DNA of 14,159 nt from Candidatus Rokuibacteriota bacterium (GTDB taxonomy: Bacteria; Methylomirabilota; Methylomirabilia; Rokubacteriales; CSP1-6). Position 1 is the stretch's first letter. Each line of letters starts with the position of its first letter. Location: the NCBI GenBank assembly GCA_003220195.1, contig QHRT01000015.1, forward strand, positions 1 to 14,159. The letters are read 5' to 3'. Shown piece after piece: positions 1 to 7,423 of the stretch. Both the position numbers and the translations under genes were made by a program. The notes under the pieces are model-generated. The model was given only the letters and a program-made list of their open reading frames with translations, had not been told where the DNA came from and ran no database searches.

Positions 1-566
1 CGGACCTGGTCTTCACCGGGATGATGGCGTACCGGCCCAACTACGACGGCATTCTCTATTTTCTCGACGAGATCTTTCCGCTGATCCGGGCCGTCGTGCC
101 GGCTGCGCGAATCCACATCGTCGGGCACCGCCCTCCTCCGAAGCTTTGCAAGAGAGCGTCGGACCACGTTGTCGTCACAGGGTCCGTCGCCGACGTGCGG
201 CCCTTCATCGCCCGATCGGCGGCGTACGTGGTGCCCTTGCGCATGGGAGGCGGCACCCGGTTGAAGATCCTGGAGGCGCTGGCCATGAAGAAGCCGGTGG
301 TGACGACGAGCATCGGCTGCGAGGGCCTCGAGCTGTCGCACGAAGAGTCGGTGCTGATCGCCGACGAGCCGATCGCCTTCGCCCGCCACGTGGTCGAGCT
401 GCTCCGCAACGAGCCGCTGCGGCAGACGCTCGGATCCACCGGACATGCCCTGGTCCGCGAGGTGTACGACTGGTCGATCGTTCACCGGCATCTCGAAGAC
501 GCCTACCAGCAGATGATGCACCGCGGACGCCGTGCGCGGCCGCCGGTGCGGGTCCGGGCAGCGTGA
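1..566 (+). CDS. Glycosyltransferase, GT4/GT1-like C-terminal half (5' truncated by window edge)
   Basis: The reading frame is already open at base 3 and encodes DLVFTGMMAYRPNYDGILYF, the usual opening of the nucleotide-sugar-binding domain of GT-B retaining glycosyltransferases, so the start lies upstream of the window. Further on it shows LRMGGGTRLKILEALAMKKP followed by VVTTSIGCEGLE, the donor-binding helix region of the GT4 family, and then a C-terminal helix with VYDWSIVHRHLEDAY. The family transfers a sugar from an activated nucleotide donor to a growing glycan, normally in the cytoplasm or at the inner membrane face. Similar proteins occur in exopolysaccharide and exosortase-linked clusters. 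The acceptor-binding N-terminal domain is not in the window, so donor and acceptor cannot be assigned. The stop at 564-566 lies just before the start of the next gene, which suggests co-transcription. Confidence 0.9.
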   Translation, partial: DLVFTGMMAYRPNYDGILYFLDEIFPLIRAVVPAARIHIVGHRPPPKLCKRASDHVVVTGSVADVRPFIARSAAYVVPLRMGGGTRLKILEALAMKKPVVTTSIGCEGLELSHEESVLIADEPIAFARHVVELLRNEPLRQTLGSTGHALVREVYDWSIVHRHLEDAYQQMMHRGRRARPPVRVRAA

Positions 567-574
567 GGGCCGAC

Positions 575-3500
575 GTGGATCCACTCCTCATGGACACGAC
601 ACCCTCGTCGTCGAAGTCCGTTGTCGGCCTGGCCACGTCCTCATCGGCGCCGTCCATCGAGGTCGTCGAGCGCGAGCCGGACTTCGCAGCGCTCCGCGAA
701 GAGTGGGAAGAGCTCTGCACGCTCGCCGGTGCCCGCGTCTATCAGTCGTTCGACTGGCAGTGGCTCTGGTGGAAGCACTTCGGGCACGGCCTGGCCTTGC
801 ACGTCGTCGTCTTCCGCCAGCACGGAACGTTGATCGGGATCGCTCCGTTCTGCCTGGACACGGAGAGTCCCTTCAGTCTCGGGACCCGGCGATCTCTGCG
901 CCTGCTCGGGAGTCCGGCCCGGATCCGGGAGTCGTCGGGACTGTCGATGACGTACGACCCGTCCGATTACCTCGACGTCGTCGTCCGACCCGAATTCGCC
1001 TCCGCGATCGGCCGGGCCTGCGCGGAGCACCTGCGCGATCAGCGCGCCCTCTACGACTCGATCGAGCTCGTCAACGTTCCGGAGGACAGCACGGTGATGA
1101 AGGAGATCGTCCCGTGTCTCCACCGCGCGGGCTTCACGGTGCAGACGCGGCCTACGGACGCGTGCCCGCGGCTCCGCGTTCCGGCGTCGGTGCAGGAGTA
1201 CGTCCGAGCGCGGCGGTCCGGGGTGCGACGGCGGCTGTCCCAGGCCCACAAAGCTTCGCTCCGGGGCGGGTCGTTCGCCATCGAGACCGTCGACGGCGAA
1301 GAACCGATCCGCGAAGCTTTGCAGGCGCTGGTGCGGCTGCACCAGCGACGATGGAATCGCCTCGGCTATCCCGGCCTCTTCTTCGAGCGCCGGTTCGAGA
1401 GGTTCGTCGCTGATGTGACGGAACGCCTGGCCCACCGGGGCCGGTTGTGGCTGAAGACGGCGCGGGCGGATGGGCAGCTCATCGCGGTGCGTCTGGGGTT
1501 CGTGTTCAACAGGACGGTCTACGATTACCTCTCCGGGTTCGATTGCGATCCGGTCGTTTCCAGGCGCCGACCCGGCCTCGCCCTCCTCCTGTCGATGATC
1601 GAGGATGCGACGAGGCTCGGTGCGCGCCACGTCGACCTGCTTCGCGGGGACGAAGACTACAAGTACGACCTCACCTCGGACGTGGCGCGCAACTGGACCG
1701 TCACCGCGCGGATCGCGCAGACCCGTGTGGCCGACGTCTTCCAGACGGGCCTCGGCCTGCTCGAGCTCGCGGGGACGCGATGGTGGCGAGAGCGGCTGAT
1801 CATGAGAGTCCACTCTGAGCAGTACGGGATGCCGCGGGGCATGGCGCGCTACCTGCGCTTTCGCTCGACGGCGCTCGCCCGCAAGATTCGAAGAACGAGA
1901 CGCGACGTCCCGCCGGAGACCGGGAGCACGGCAATGACGCGGCCCGAAGAGGCGCCGGCGGAGTGGTCGCGCAATCTCCTGCATTCGTTCGCCGAGCTCA
2001 GGGATCACCTGCGCGACCTGAGCGTCGCCCGGACCGATGGCCGTGACGGCCGAACGCTCGCGCTGGATGGCTATCTCACCGTGTGCGCGCTCTGGCAGAT
2101 CGTCGAAGACTTCCTGCATCGCGGATTCTTCGGCGTCGAAAAGGAAGTCCGCAAGGCCGGTCGAGAGAAGTCGAGTGCCGACAGGCCGGCGAACGCCAGT
2201 GCCTCCGGGTGGACAGCGCACGCAGAGAAAGCGCTCGGATCGAGCGCCGTCATGCTCCTGGCGAGAGCGGCGGACACGCTGGCGGCCGGACTCGTCGACA
2301 GTCGTGTCCTCCTGCGGGAATCCGGGCTCCTCCGCACGTCGGCGATCCTGAGACGGACCGTCGTCGAGGTGGCGAGCCTGCTCGCCGACGCTGCCGGTCT
2401 TCCGGACGTTCAGGCAATGGCCGAGCGCCTTCAGACTTCGGTGCGACCTCTCCTCGGAGCCTCGTATCCGCAAAAGCTCTCCCGTCGCATTATGAAGATC
2501 CCGCAGTGCTTCCGGGATTTCGACGTCCACCCTGACGATTGCCGCGAGCTGGTGAGAAAGTTCACGGAGACGGTCGACGGTCGGAACGAGCCCGTGACGG
2601 TGCTCGGCCTCCGGACGTCGGGCTGCTACCTGGCGCCGCTCTACGCGGCACATCTCGTCGCGCAGGGCTTTGCCGACGTGTTGGTCGAGAGCGTGAGGCC
2701 GGGGGTGAATCTCCTGGCCTCGGAGCGCCGGCGACTGAGAGGCCGCCTGCGTCGGGGCATGGTGTTGATCGTCGACGACCCTCCTTTCACCGGAGACGCC
2801 TTGCGTGCGTGCGTGGACATGGTGGAACGGATGGGCGTGCCGGGGCGCCGCATCACCGTGCTCGTTCTCGAAGAACCGGACGCGCCGCTGTTTCGGTACC
2901 GCGCGGACCACGGGTCCGCGTGGGCGGATCTCGAATCGCGAGCTCGCATGATCGTGCTGCCGCGACACGAATGGCGCATTCGACGCGTCTTCGCGGCTCT
3001 CGGGAACGGCACGAACGCCACGAACGGAACGAAGGTGGAGCTTCTCGGCGACGAGGTCACCGGGGATTTGCGCACGCCGGCGCCGGCGAGCGCTCGGTGG
3101 CGACGGGCACGACGACACGACAGGGCCCGGATCACGATCAGGCACGCGACCCCTCGTGGGATCCAAGAGCAGGCATTCGTCGCCAAGGGGGCGGGCATCG
3201 GCTGGTTCCAGGATCACGCCTGCACCATCGCCCGCCACCTGGAGGGCTTCACTCCACCGGCCTCCTGGTTGAAAGAAGGCCTCGTGCTCTTGCCGTGGAT
3301 CGACGGAACCGCTTTGGTGGATCGTCCTCAGGCGTGTGACGAGAGCTTCGTGCGCCACGCGGCGCGCTACGTGGCGGAGCGGAGCCGCGCGCTTCCCATC
3401 GAGGGCGACTTCCAGCTCGATCTGGAAGATCGGAAGACCGGCTGGCATCTCCTCGCCCGGACGTTCGGACGGAGCTACGGGATCCTCCGCTCGTTCTCTC

Positions 3501-4843
3501 ACTACGGGCTGCGGAGAGAGCTCTCGGCGATTTGTGAAGGAGCGCCCCGGGCGGTCATCGACGGGCGGATGGGGCCGGCCGAGTGGATCGTTTCCGCCGG
3601 AGGAGGGGATCCGATCAAGGTCGACTTCGAAGAGCACGCCTTCGATCGGAGCGACCGGTTGATGTTCGATCCCGTTCTCGATCTCGCCGGCATCGCCGTC
3701 GAGCATCGTCTGCCGGCGCATCTGGAACGGCTGCTGATGTCCGAGTACGTCGATCGGAGCGGAGACAACCGCGCTCCTGACCGTTTGCCTGCGTGCAAGA
3801 TGATGGTCAGTCTCTCTCGCATCGCGGAGCTTTCCTCGCAGGCCTTCGACGCGGGTCTCGATTGCCGCGAGGTGGCCATCGACGTCCTCGAGCGCGAACG
3901 CATGCTCGCGAGCATCGCAAACGGGTTCCTGGCTTCTGCGTATCGCGTGCCCGGCGTCCAGCGGGACTCGGACCAGTTCGTGGCGATCGACGTGGACGGA
4001 GTGCTGGAGGACAGCACTCTCGGCTTCAACGCGATGACACCAGCAGCGGCGAGAGCGCTGCGCATGCTGGGCGCTCACGGCTTCCAGCCGATCCTCGCCT
4101 CGGGCCGGAGTCTCCTCGAACTGGTGGATCGCTGTCGTGCGCTCGGTCTCCGCGCGGCGATCGCCGAATACGGATCGGTCGTCTGGGAGGAGGGTCGGGA
4201 GAAGCCCGCCGTGCTCGCGAAGGCATCGGAATGGGACCAGCTCGTGACGCTCCGGCGCCTCCTCCGCGATCAGGACGACGTCGTCGTCGACCCGGCCTAC
4301 GAGTATTCGGTTCGCGTCTACCGCCTCGTGAAGGACTCGCGCCGACCGGTGCCCGTGGCCTGGCTCGCCGAGCTGCTGTGTCGCCACCACCTGGACGAGC
4401 TCCGCATCGTCCAGGGCGACGGCCAGACGGACGTCGTGGGGGAGAGCTGCAACAAGGGCAATGGTCTCCAGTTCCTGAAAACTCGCCTCGACGTCCGGAG
4501 CGTCGCCGCCGTCGGCGACACCATCGAGGACCTGGCTCTCTTCCGCGCCGCCGATCAGGCCTTTGCGCCCTCGAACGCGCACGCGCGCCTCGTGGCTGCC
4601 GCCGGGTCGAGCGGACTTCAGGTCGTGAAAGGACGGGTGCAGCGAGGCCTGCTGGAAGTGGCGACGACGCTCGCTCATGGACAGGGGCGCAGCTGCGCCC
4701 AGGGCTGCGATGACCCCGAATCTTGGAGCCGAGGCGTGGCGATTCTGGTGCGGGCGCTCGGTCTCCGTGATCGCGGCCGCCTCCGCAAGCTCTGCGATCT
4801 CGTCGGCCGCGACGCCTTCAAAGCCCTTGGTGTGAGCCGGTGA
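575..4843 (+). CDS. Giant fusion protein: CelD/BcsL-type GNAT acyltransferase + phosphoribosyltransferase + kinase-like region + HAD phosphatase
   Basis: About 1,422 residues in one uninterrupted frame. Residues ~28-395 are a GNAT acyltransferase of the CelD/BcsL (Acetyltransf_6) type, with YQSFDWQWLWWKHFG near the start and DLLRGDEDYKYDL at 354-366. Residues ~454-670 are mostly helical and unrecognised. Residues ~674-810 look like a type I phosphoribosyltransferase, with a PRPP-loop-like VLIVDDPPFTGD at 730-741. Residues ~849-1070 weakly resemble aminoglycoside-phosphotransferase-like kinases (AKG with K871, VDFEE at 1016-1020, FDPVLDLAG at 1031-1039), but no clean HxDxxxxN loop is visible. 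Residues ~1135-1360 are a HAD phosphatase with DVDG (D1139, D1141), S1176, K1294 and GDTIED (D1315, D1319), so all four HAD motifs are present. GTG 575 is preferred because GAGGG lies at 565-569; GTG 563 and ATG 590 are alternatives. Predicted cytoplasmic. The combination suggests synthesis and transfer of a pentose- or nucleoside-like substituent, which is inference. Confidence 0.85.
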   Translation: MDPLLMDTTPSSSKSVVGLATSSSAPSIEVVEREPDFAALREEWEELCTLAGARVYQSFDWQWLWWKHFGHGLALHVVVFRQHGTLIGIAPFCLDTESPFSLGTRRSLRLLGSPARIRESSGLSMTYDPSDYLDVVVRPEFASAIGRACAEHLRDQRALYDSIELVNVPEDSTVMKEIVPCLHRAGFTVQTRPTDACPRLRVPASVQEYVRARRSGVRRRLSQAHKASLRGGSFAIETVDGEEPIREALQALVRLHQRRWNRLGYPGLFFERRFERFVADVTERLAHRGRLWLKTARADGQLIAVRLGFVFNRTVYDYLSGFDCDPVVSRRRPGLALLLSMIEDATRLGARHVDLLRGDEDYKYDLTSDVARNWTVTARIAQTRVADVFQTGLGLLELAGTRWWRERLIMRVHSEQYGMPRGMARYLRFRSTALARKIRRTRRDVPPETGSTAMTRPEEAPAEWSRNLLHSFAELRDHLRDLSVARTDGRDGRTLALDGYLTVCALWQIVEDFLHRGFFGVEKEVRKAGREKSSADRPANASASGWTAHAEKALGSSAVMLLARAADTLAAGLVDSRVLLRESGLLRTSAILRRTVVEVASLLADAAGLPDVQAMAERLQTSVRPLLGASYPQKLSRRIMKIPQCFRDFDVHPDDCRELVRKFTETVDGRNEPVTVLGLRTSGCYLAPLYAAHLVAQGFADVLVESVRPGVNLLASERRRLRGRLRRGMVLIVDDPPFTGDALRACVDMVERMGVPGRRITVLVLEEPDAPLFRYRADHGSAWADLESRARMIVLPRHEWRIRRVFAALGNGTNATNGTKVELLGDEVTGDLRTPAPASARWRRARRHDRARITIRHATPRGIQEQAFVAKGAGIGWFQDHACTIARHLEGFTPPASWLKEGLVLLPWIDGTALVDRPQACDESFVRHAARYVAERSRALPIEGDFQLDLEDRKTGWHLLARTFGRSYGILRSFSHYGLRRELSAICEGAPRAVIDGRMGPAEWIVSAGGGDPIKVDFEEHAFDRSDRLMFDPVLDLAGIAVEHRLPAHLERLLMSEYVDRSGDNRAPDRLPACKMMVSLSRIAELSSQAFDAGLDCREVAIDVLERERMLASIANGFLASAYRVPGVQRDSDQFVAIDVDGVLEDSTLGFNAMTPAAARALRMLGAHGFQPILASGRSLLELVDRCRALGLRAAIAEYGSVVWEEGREKPAVLAKASEWDQLVTLRRLLRDQDDVVVDPAYEYSVRVYRLVKDSRRPVPVAWLAELLCRHHLDELRIVQGDGQTDVVGESCNKGNGLQFLKTRLDVRSVAAVGDTIEDLALFRAADQAFAPSNAHARLVAAAGSSGLQVVKGRVQRGLLEVATTLAHGQGRSCAQGCDDPESWSRGVAILVRALGLRDRGRLRKLCDLVGRDAFKALGVSR
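1922..1926 (+). promoter_or_regulatory. Possible internal ribosome binding site before in-frame ATG 1934
   Basis: GGGAG lies 7 bases before an in-frame ATG at 1934, exactly where the GNAT domain of the fusion protein ends and the helical/PRTase part begins (residue 454). It could allow separate production of a PRTase-kinase-HAD protein of about 969 residues. It may be chance in purine-rich coding sequence. Confidence 0.3.
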
Positions 4844-4850
4844 GCGCACG

Positions 4851-6227
4851 ATGAAGACGCAGGTCCCGGTCGCCGAAGAGCTCGACGCCGACGCCAGTGG
4901 CCATCCGCCCGAGCCGCGGTGTGAGGTTCGGGTCGTCCGGACCGACGCGGAGCTCGATGCGCTCGAACCGTCCTGGGATCTGCTCCTCGGCGACGCCGAG
5001 GCGTCCGTCTTCCAGACGTTTGAATGGCTGCGGACCTGGTGGAGCTATTTCGCCGGTCACCGGAAGCTCCACTGCCTCGTTTTCACGCGGGACGATCGGG
5101 TGGTCGGCATCGCCCCGCTGTTTCTCGAAGACGTCCGGATCCTCGGCATCAGGATCGTCACCCGGCTCCGCTTCCTCGGCTGCGGGATCTCGGACTACAT
5201 GGACGTCATCGTCGCCCGCGGCTGCGAAGACGCGGTCCTCGACGCCTTCGCTCGCCACCTGCGGCAGCACGCCGCCCGGTGGGACATCGTGGAACTCGCC
5301 GACGTCAACGAGCGCTCGCCGGTCTTTGAACGTTTCCCCTGGCTCCTCCGCGAACAGGGGATGGACACCTACAGCTATCAGGGCAGCGTCTGCCCGTACA
5401 CCAGGCTCCCGGACACGTGGCACGAGTTTCGTCAGCAACTCAGCCAGAAGACGCGGTATCACCTGACGCGGAAAAGAGCGAAGCTCGACGAGCGACACCA
5501 GTGGAAGGTCGAGCTCTTCCAGTCGCCGTCCGACGACATCGACCTGGCGGTGCGGGAATTCATCGCCGTCCACGAGCAGCGCTGGAAGAGCCTCGGCTTC
5601 CGGAGCGCGTTCGATGACCCGCGACACCGCGCGTTCCACTTCGAGGTCAGCCGGAAGCTGGCGCGCCGCGGCTGGCTCAGGCTCTTCTTCCTGACGATCG
5701 ACGGCCGTCGGGTCGCGGTCACCTTCGACTTCAACTTCGGCCGGCGGATCCACGTCTACCTCTCTCACGCCCACGGTCCGGACGAGGTCATGAAGCTGAG
5801 CCCGGGGCTCCTGATTCGGGCGGTGGCGATCGAGCGCGGCATCGCCGAAGGTATGCAGATCTACGACCTGCTCCGCGGAACCGAAGCCTACAAGTACGAA
5901 GAGCTCAGGTGCACGTCGAGTCTCAACTGGCTGATCCGGGCCGTCGACCGCCCCCGGACGGCGCGGATCCGCTTTCGCGTCTTCCTCGTCCGGGAAGTCC
6001 TCGCGAAGACGCTCGATCGGCTGCGTCGTGAGTATTACGACCTGAAAAGGTTCGTCCTCACCGAGAAGCCGTCGGCGATGACGATGCTTCGATCCGTGCG
6101 GGCCCGGTGCGCCGTCCTGCGCACGGTCGGTCGGACATACGTGCGGCGGTTTTCGTCGCCGGCGCGGGCCTCGGCGCCGGATGACTCGTCCGGGCGCCCC
6201 GAGATAGGGACATGGTCCCCGCGGTGA
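4851..6227 (+). CDS. CelD/BcsL-family GNAT acyltransferase
   Basis: A 458-residue protein of the CelD/BcsL (Acetyltransf_6) group, which has tandem GNAT folds related to FemAB aminoacyl transferases. Diagnostic stretches are VFQTFEWLRTWWSYFAG near residue 44, QQLSQKTRYHLTRKRAKL in the middle, and YDLLRGTEAYKYEEL starting near residue 338. The same signatures occur in the N-terminal domain of the preceding fusion protein, so the two are paralogues. Family members are linked to cellulose and exopolysaccharide clusters and are thought to acylate or aminoacylate glycans; the donor here is unknown. The start is 7 bases after the previous stop, with a weak GGTGAG-like sequence upstream. The C-terminal ~90 residues are basic and probably not part of the catalytic fold. 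No signal peptide or membrane segment is evident. The end overlaps the next gene by 16 bases. Confidence 0.9.
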   Translation: MKTQVPVAEELDADASGHPPEPRCEVRVVRTDAELDALEPSWDLLLGDAEASVFQTFEWLRTWWSYFAGHRKLHCLVFTRDDRVVGIAPLFLEDVRILGIRIVTRLRFLGCGISDYMDVIVARGCEDAVLDAFARHLRQHAARWDIVELADVNERSPVFERFPWLLREQGMDTYSYQGSVCPYTRLPDTWHEFRQQLSQKTRYHLTRKRAKLDERHQWKVELFQSPSDDIDLAVREFIAVHEQRWKSLGFRSAFDDPRHRAFHFEVSRKLARRGWLRLFFLTIDGRRVAVTFDFNFGRRIHVYLSHAHGPDEVMKLSPGLLIRAVAIERGIAEGMQIYDLLRGTEAYKYEELRCTSSLNWLIRAVDRPRTARIRFRVFLVREVLAKTLDRLRREYYDLKRFVLTEKPSAMTMLRSVRARCAVLRTVGRTYVRRFSSPARASAPDDSSGRPEIGTWSPR

Positions 6228-7423
6228 TCGTGTCAGGCGGGGGATCGCCTGGCGCGTACGACATCGTTCGCGCGCTGGGCCTCGCGGGAATCCCCTCTAT
6301 CGTCGCCTCGTCCCAGGAGGACGACATCGCGTTTGCCTCGCGCCATACCTGCGATGGAGTCCAGCTGCCGGCGTTCTCTCCGGAGAACGACGCCGCAATC
6401 GTCGACCGGCTCCAGCGCGTAGGTCGCGGTCAGCCGAAGAGACCGCCGCTCTTCTACGTCGGCGACGCGGAACTGGCGTTCGTTCACCGGCACCGCGGAA
6501 CGCTCAGGCCGTACTTCCACTTCCTCCTGCCGACCGCCGACGTCCTCACGGCGTTGATGAACAAGTCGCTCTTCCACGGACTGGCCCTGAAGCACGGCCT
6601 GCCGGTTCCGCGCACGGAGCTCTTCGCCGACGCGGCGGACGTGCAACAGCGACTCGACGATTTGACCTTCCCGTGCATCGTGAAGCCGTCGTTCAACGGG
6701 GACTGGTTCTGGAGGACTCCCGAGGAGCGGAAGCGTCTGCCCTCCTACAAGCGCGCGCTCCGTCGGTTCGATTCGAAAGAGGCGTTGCTCGAGTTCTGCG
6801 ACGCGCTTCCCCCGAGCGCCGCCGGCTTGCTGATCCAGTCGTACGTCGAAGGCGGGGACGACGCGATCACAACGTTCCACGGGTACTTCGACGACCAGTC
6901 GAACTGTCTCGGGTATTTCCTCGGCCAGGAAGTCCGGACGGATCCGCCGGGCACGGGGGAGAGCGTCTATTCACGGACGATCCACGATCCCGCCCTGGCC
7001 CGGCGCAGCATCGACTCCCTCACCCGCATCGGGATCAGCGGCATCGTCAAGATCGACTACAAGATCGAGGCGCGCTCGAACGACGTCGTGGTGATGGAGA
7101 TCGAGCCACACTACCAGTTCTGGCATCTCCTCGGCGCGTACGCCGGGGTGAATCTTCCGTTCCTGGCCTACGAGCATCAAAAGGGACTGGCGACGACGGG
7201 CGGCGGCGACTATGCCGACGATCTCCACATGCTCTACCTCCGCAAGGACGTCCGCGCCTTCTGGCTCGGCTACCGGCGGACGGGGGAGTGGACGTTCTCG
7301 TCGTACGTGAAGTCGCACGCGAAGGACAAGCGCTATCGCGTCTTCGATCCGACCGACCCGCTGCCCTTCGTTCGCTCCGTGACCGGATTCGTGAGGCGCG
7401 GGATCGCTCGCGTGGCGGCATGA
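6212..7423 (+). CDS. ATP-grasp ligase (carboxylate-amine ligase-like)
   Basis: A 403-residue ATP-grasp protein. It opens with VIVSGGGSPGAYDIVRALG, a Rossmann-like preATP-grasp start. It then shows LMNKSLFHGLALKHGLPVPR, the ATP-binding lysine in FPCIVKPS (K158), a QSYVEGGDD loop, and the metal-binding end VMEIEPHYQFWHLLGAYAG (E296, E298). Family members join a carboxylate to an amine through an acyl-phosphate, using ATP. Relatives in polysaccharide clusters may activate an amino acid or carboxylic acid for attachment to a sugar. From recall of the family, the usual E-x-N-P-R metal/substrate motif here reads E-x-E-P-H, a possibly functional change. ATG 6212 has AGGGA/GAGA purines directly upstream and overlaps the previous gene by 16 bases; the stop overlaps the next ATG as ATGA. 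The tail after residue ~325 lies beyond the usual core. The substrate cannot be assigned. Confidence 0.88.
   Translation: MVPAVIVSGGGSPGAYDIVRALGLAGIPSIVASSQEDDIAFASRHTCDGVQLPAFSPENDAAIVDRLQRVGRGQPKRPPLFYVGDAELAFVHRHRGTLRPYFHFLLPTADVLTALMNKSLFHGLALKHGLPVPRTELFADAADVQQRLDDLTFPCIVKPSFNGDWFWRTPEERKRLPSYKRALRRFDSKEALLEFCDALPPSAAGLLIQSYVEGGDDAITTFHGYFDDQSNCLGYFLGQEVRTDPPGTGESVYSRTIHDPALARRSIDSLTRIGISGIVKIDYKIEARSNDVVVMEIEPHYQFWHLLGAYAGVNLPFLAYEHQKGLATTGGGDYADDLHMLYLRKDVRAFWLGYRRTGEWTFSSYVKSHAKDKRYRVFDPTDPLPFVRSVTGFVRRGIARVAA

Noticed and set aside
146..574. Upstream extension of the fusion protein to ATG 146
   Set aside because: The extension overlaps the glycosyltransferase gene in another frame and is Arg/Ala-rich without family similarity. 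Family similarity starts after about 650.
641..4849. A 1,402-codon open frame on the minus strand, antisense to the fusion gene
   Set aside because: It is rich in Arg, Ala, Pro, His and Glu, has no recognisable domain, and mirrors the plus-strand gene that carries clear motifs throughout. Long antisense frames are common in GC-rich genes.
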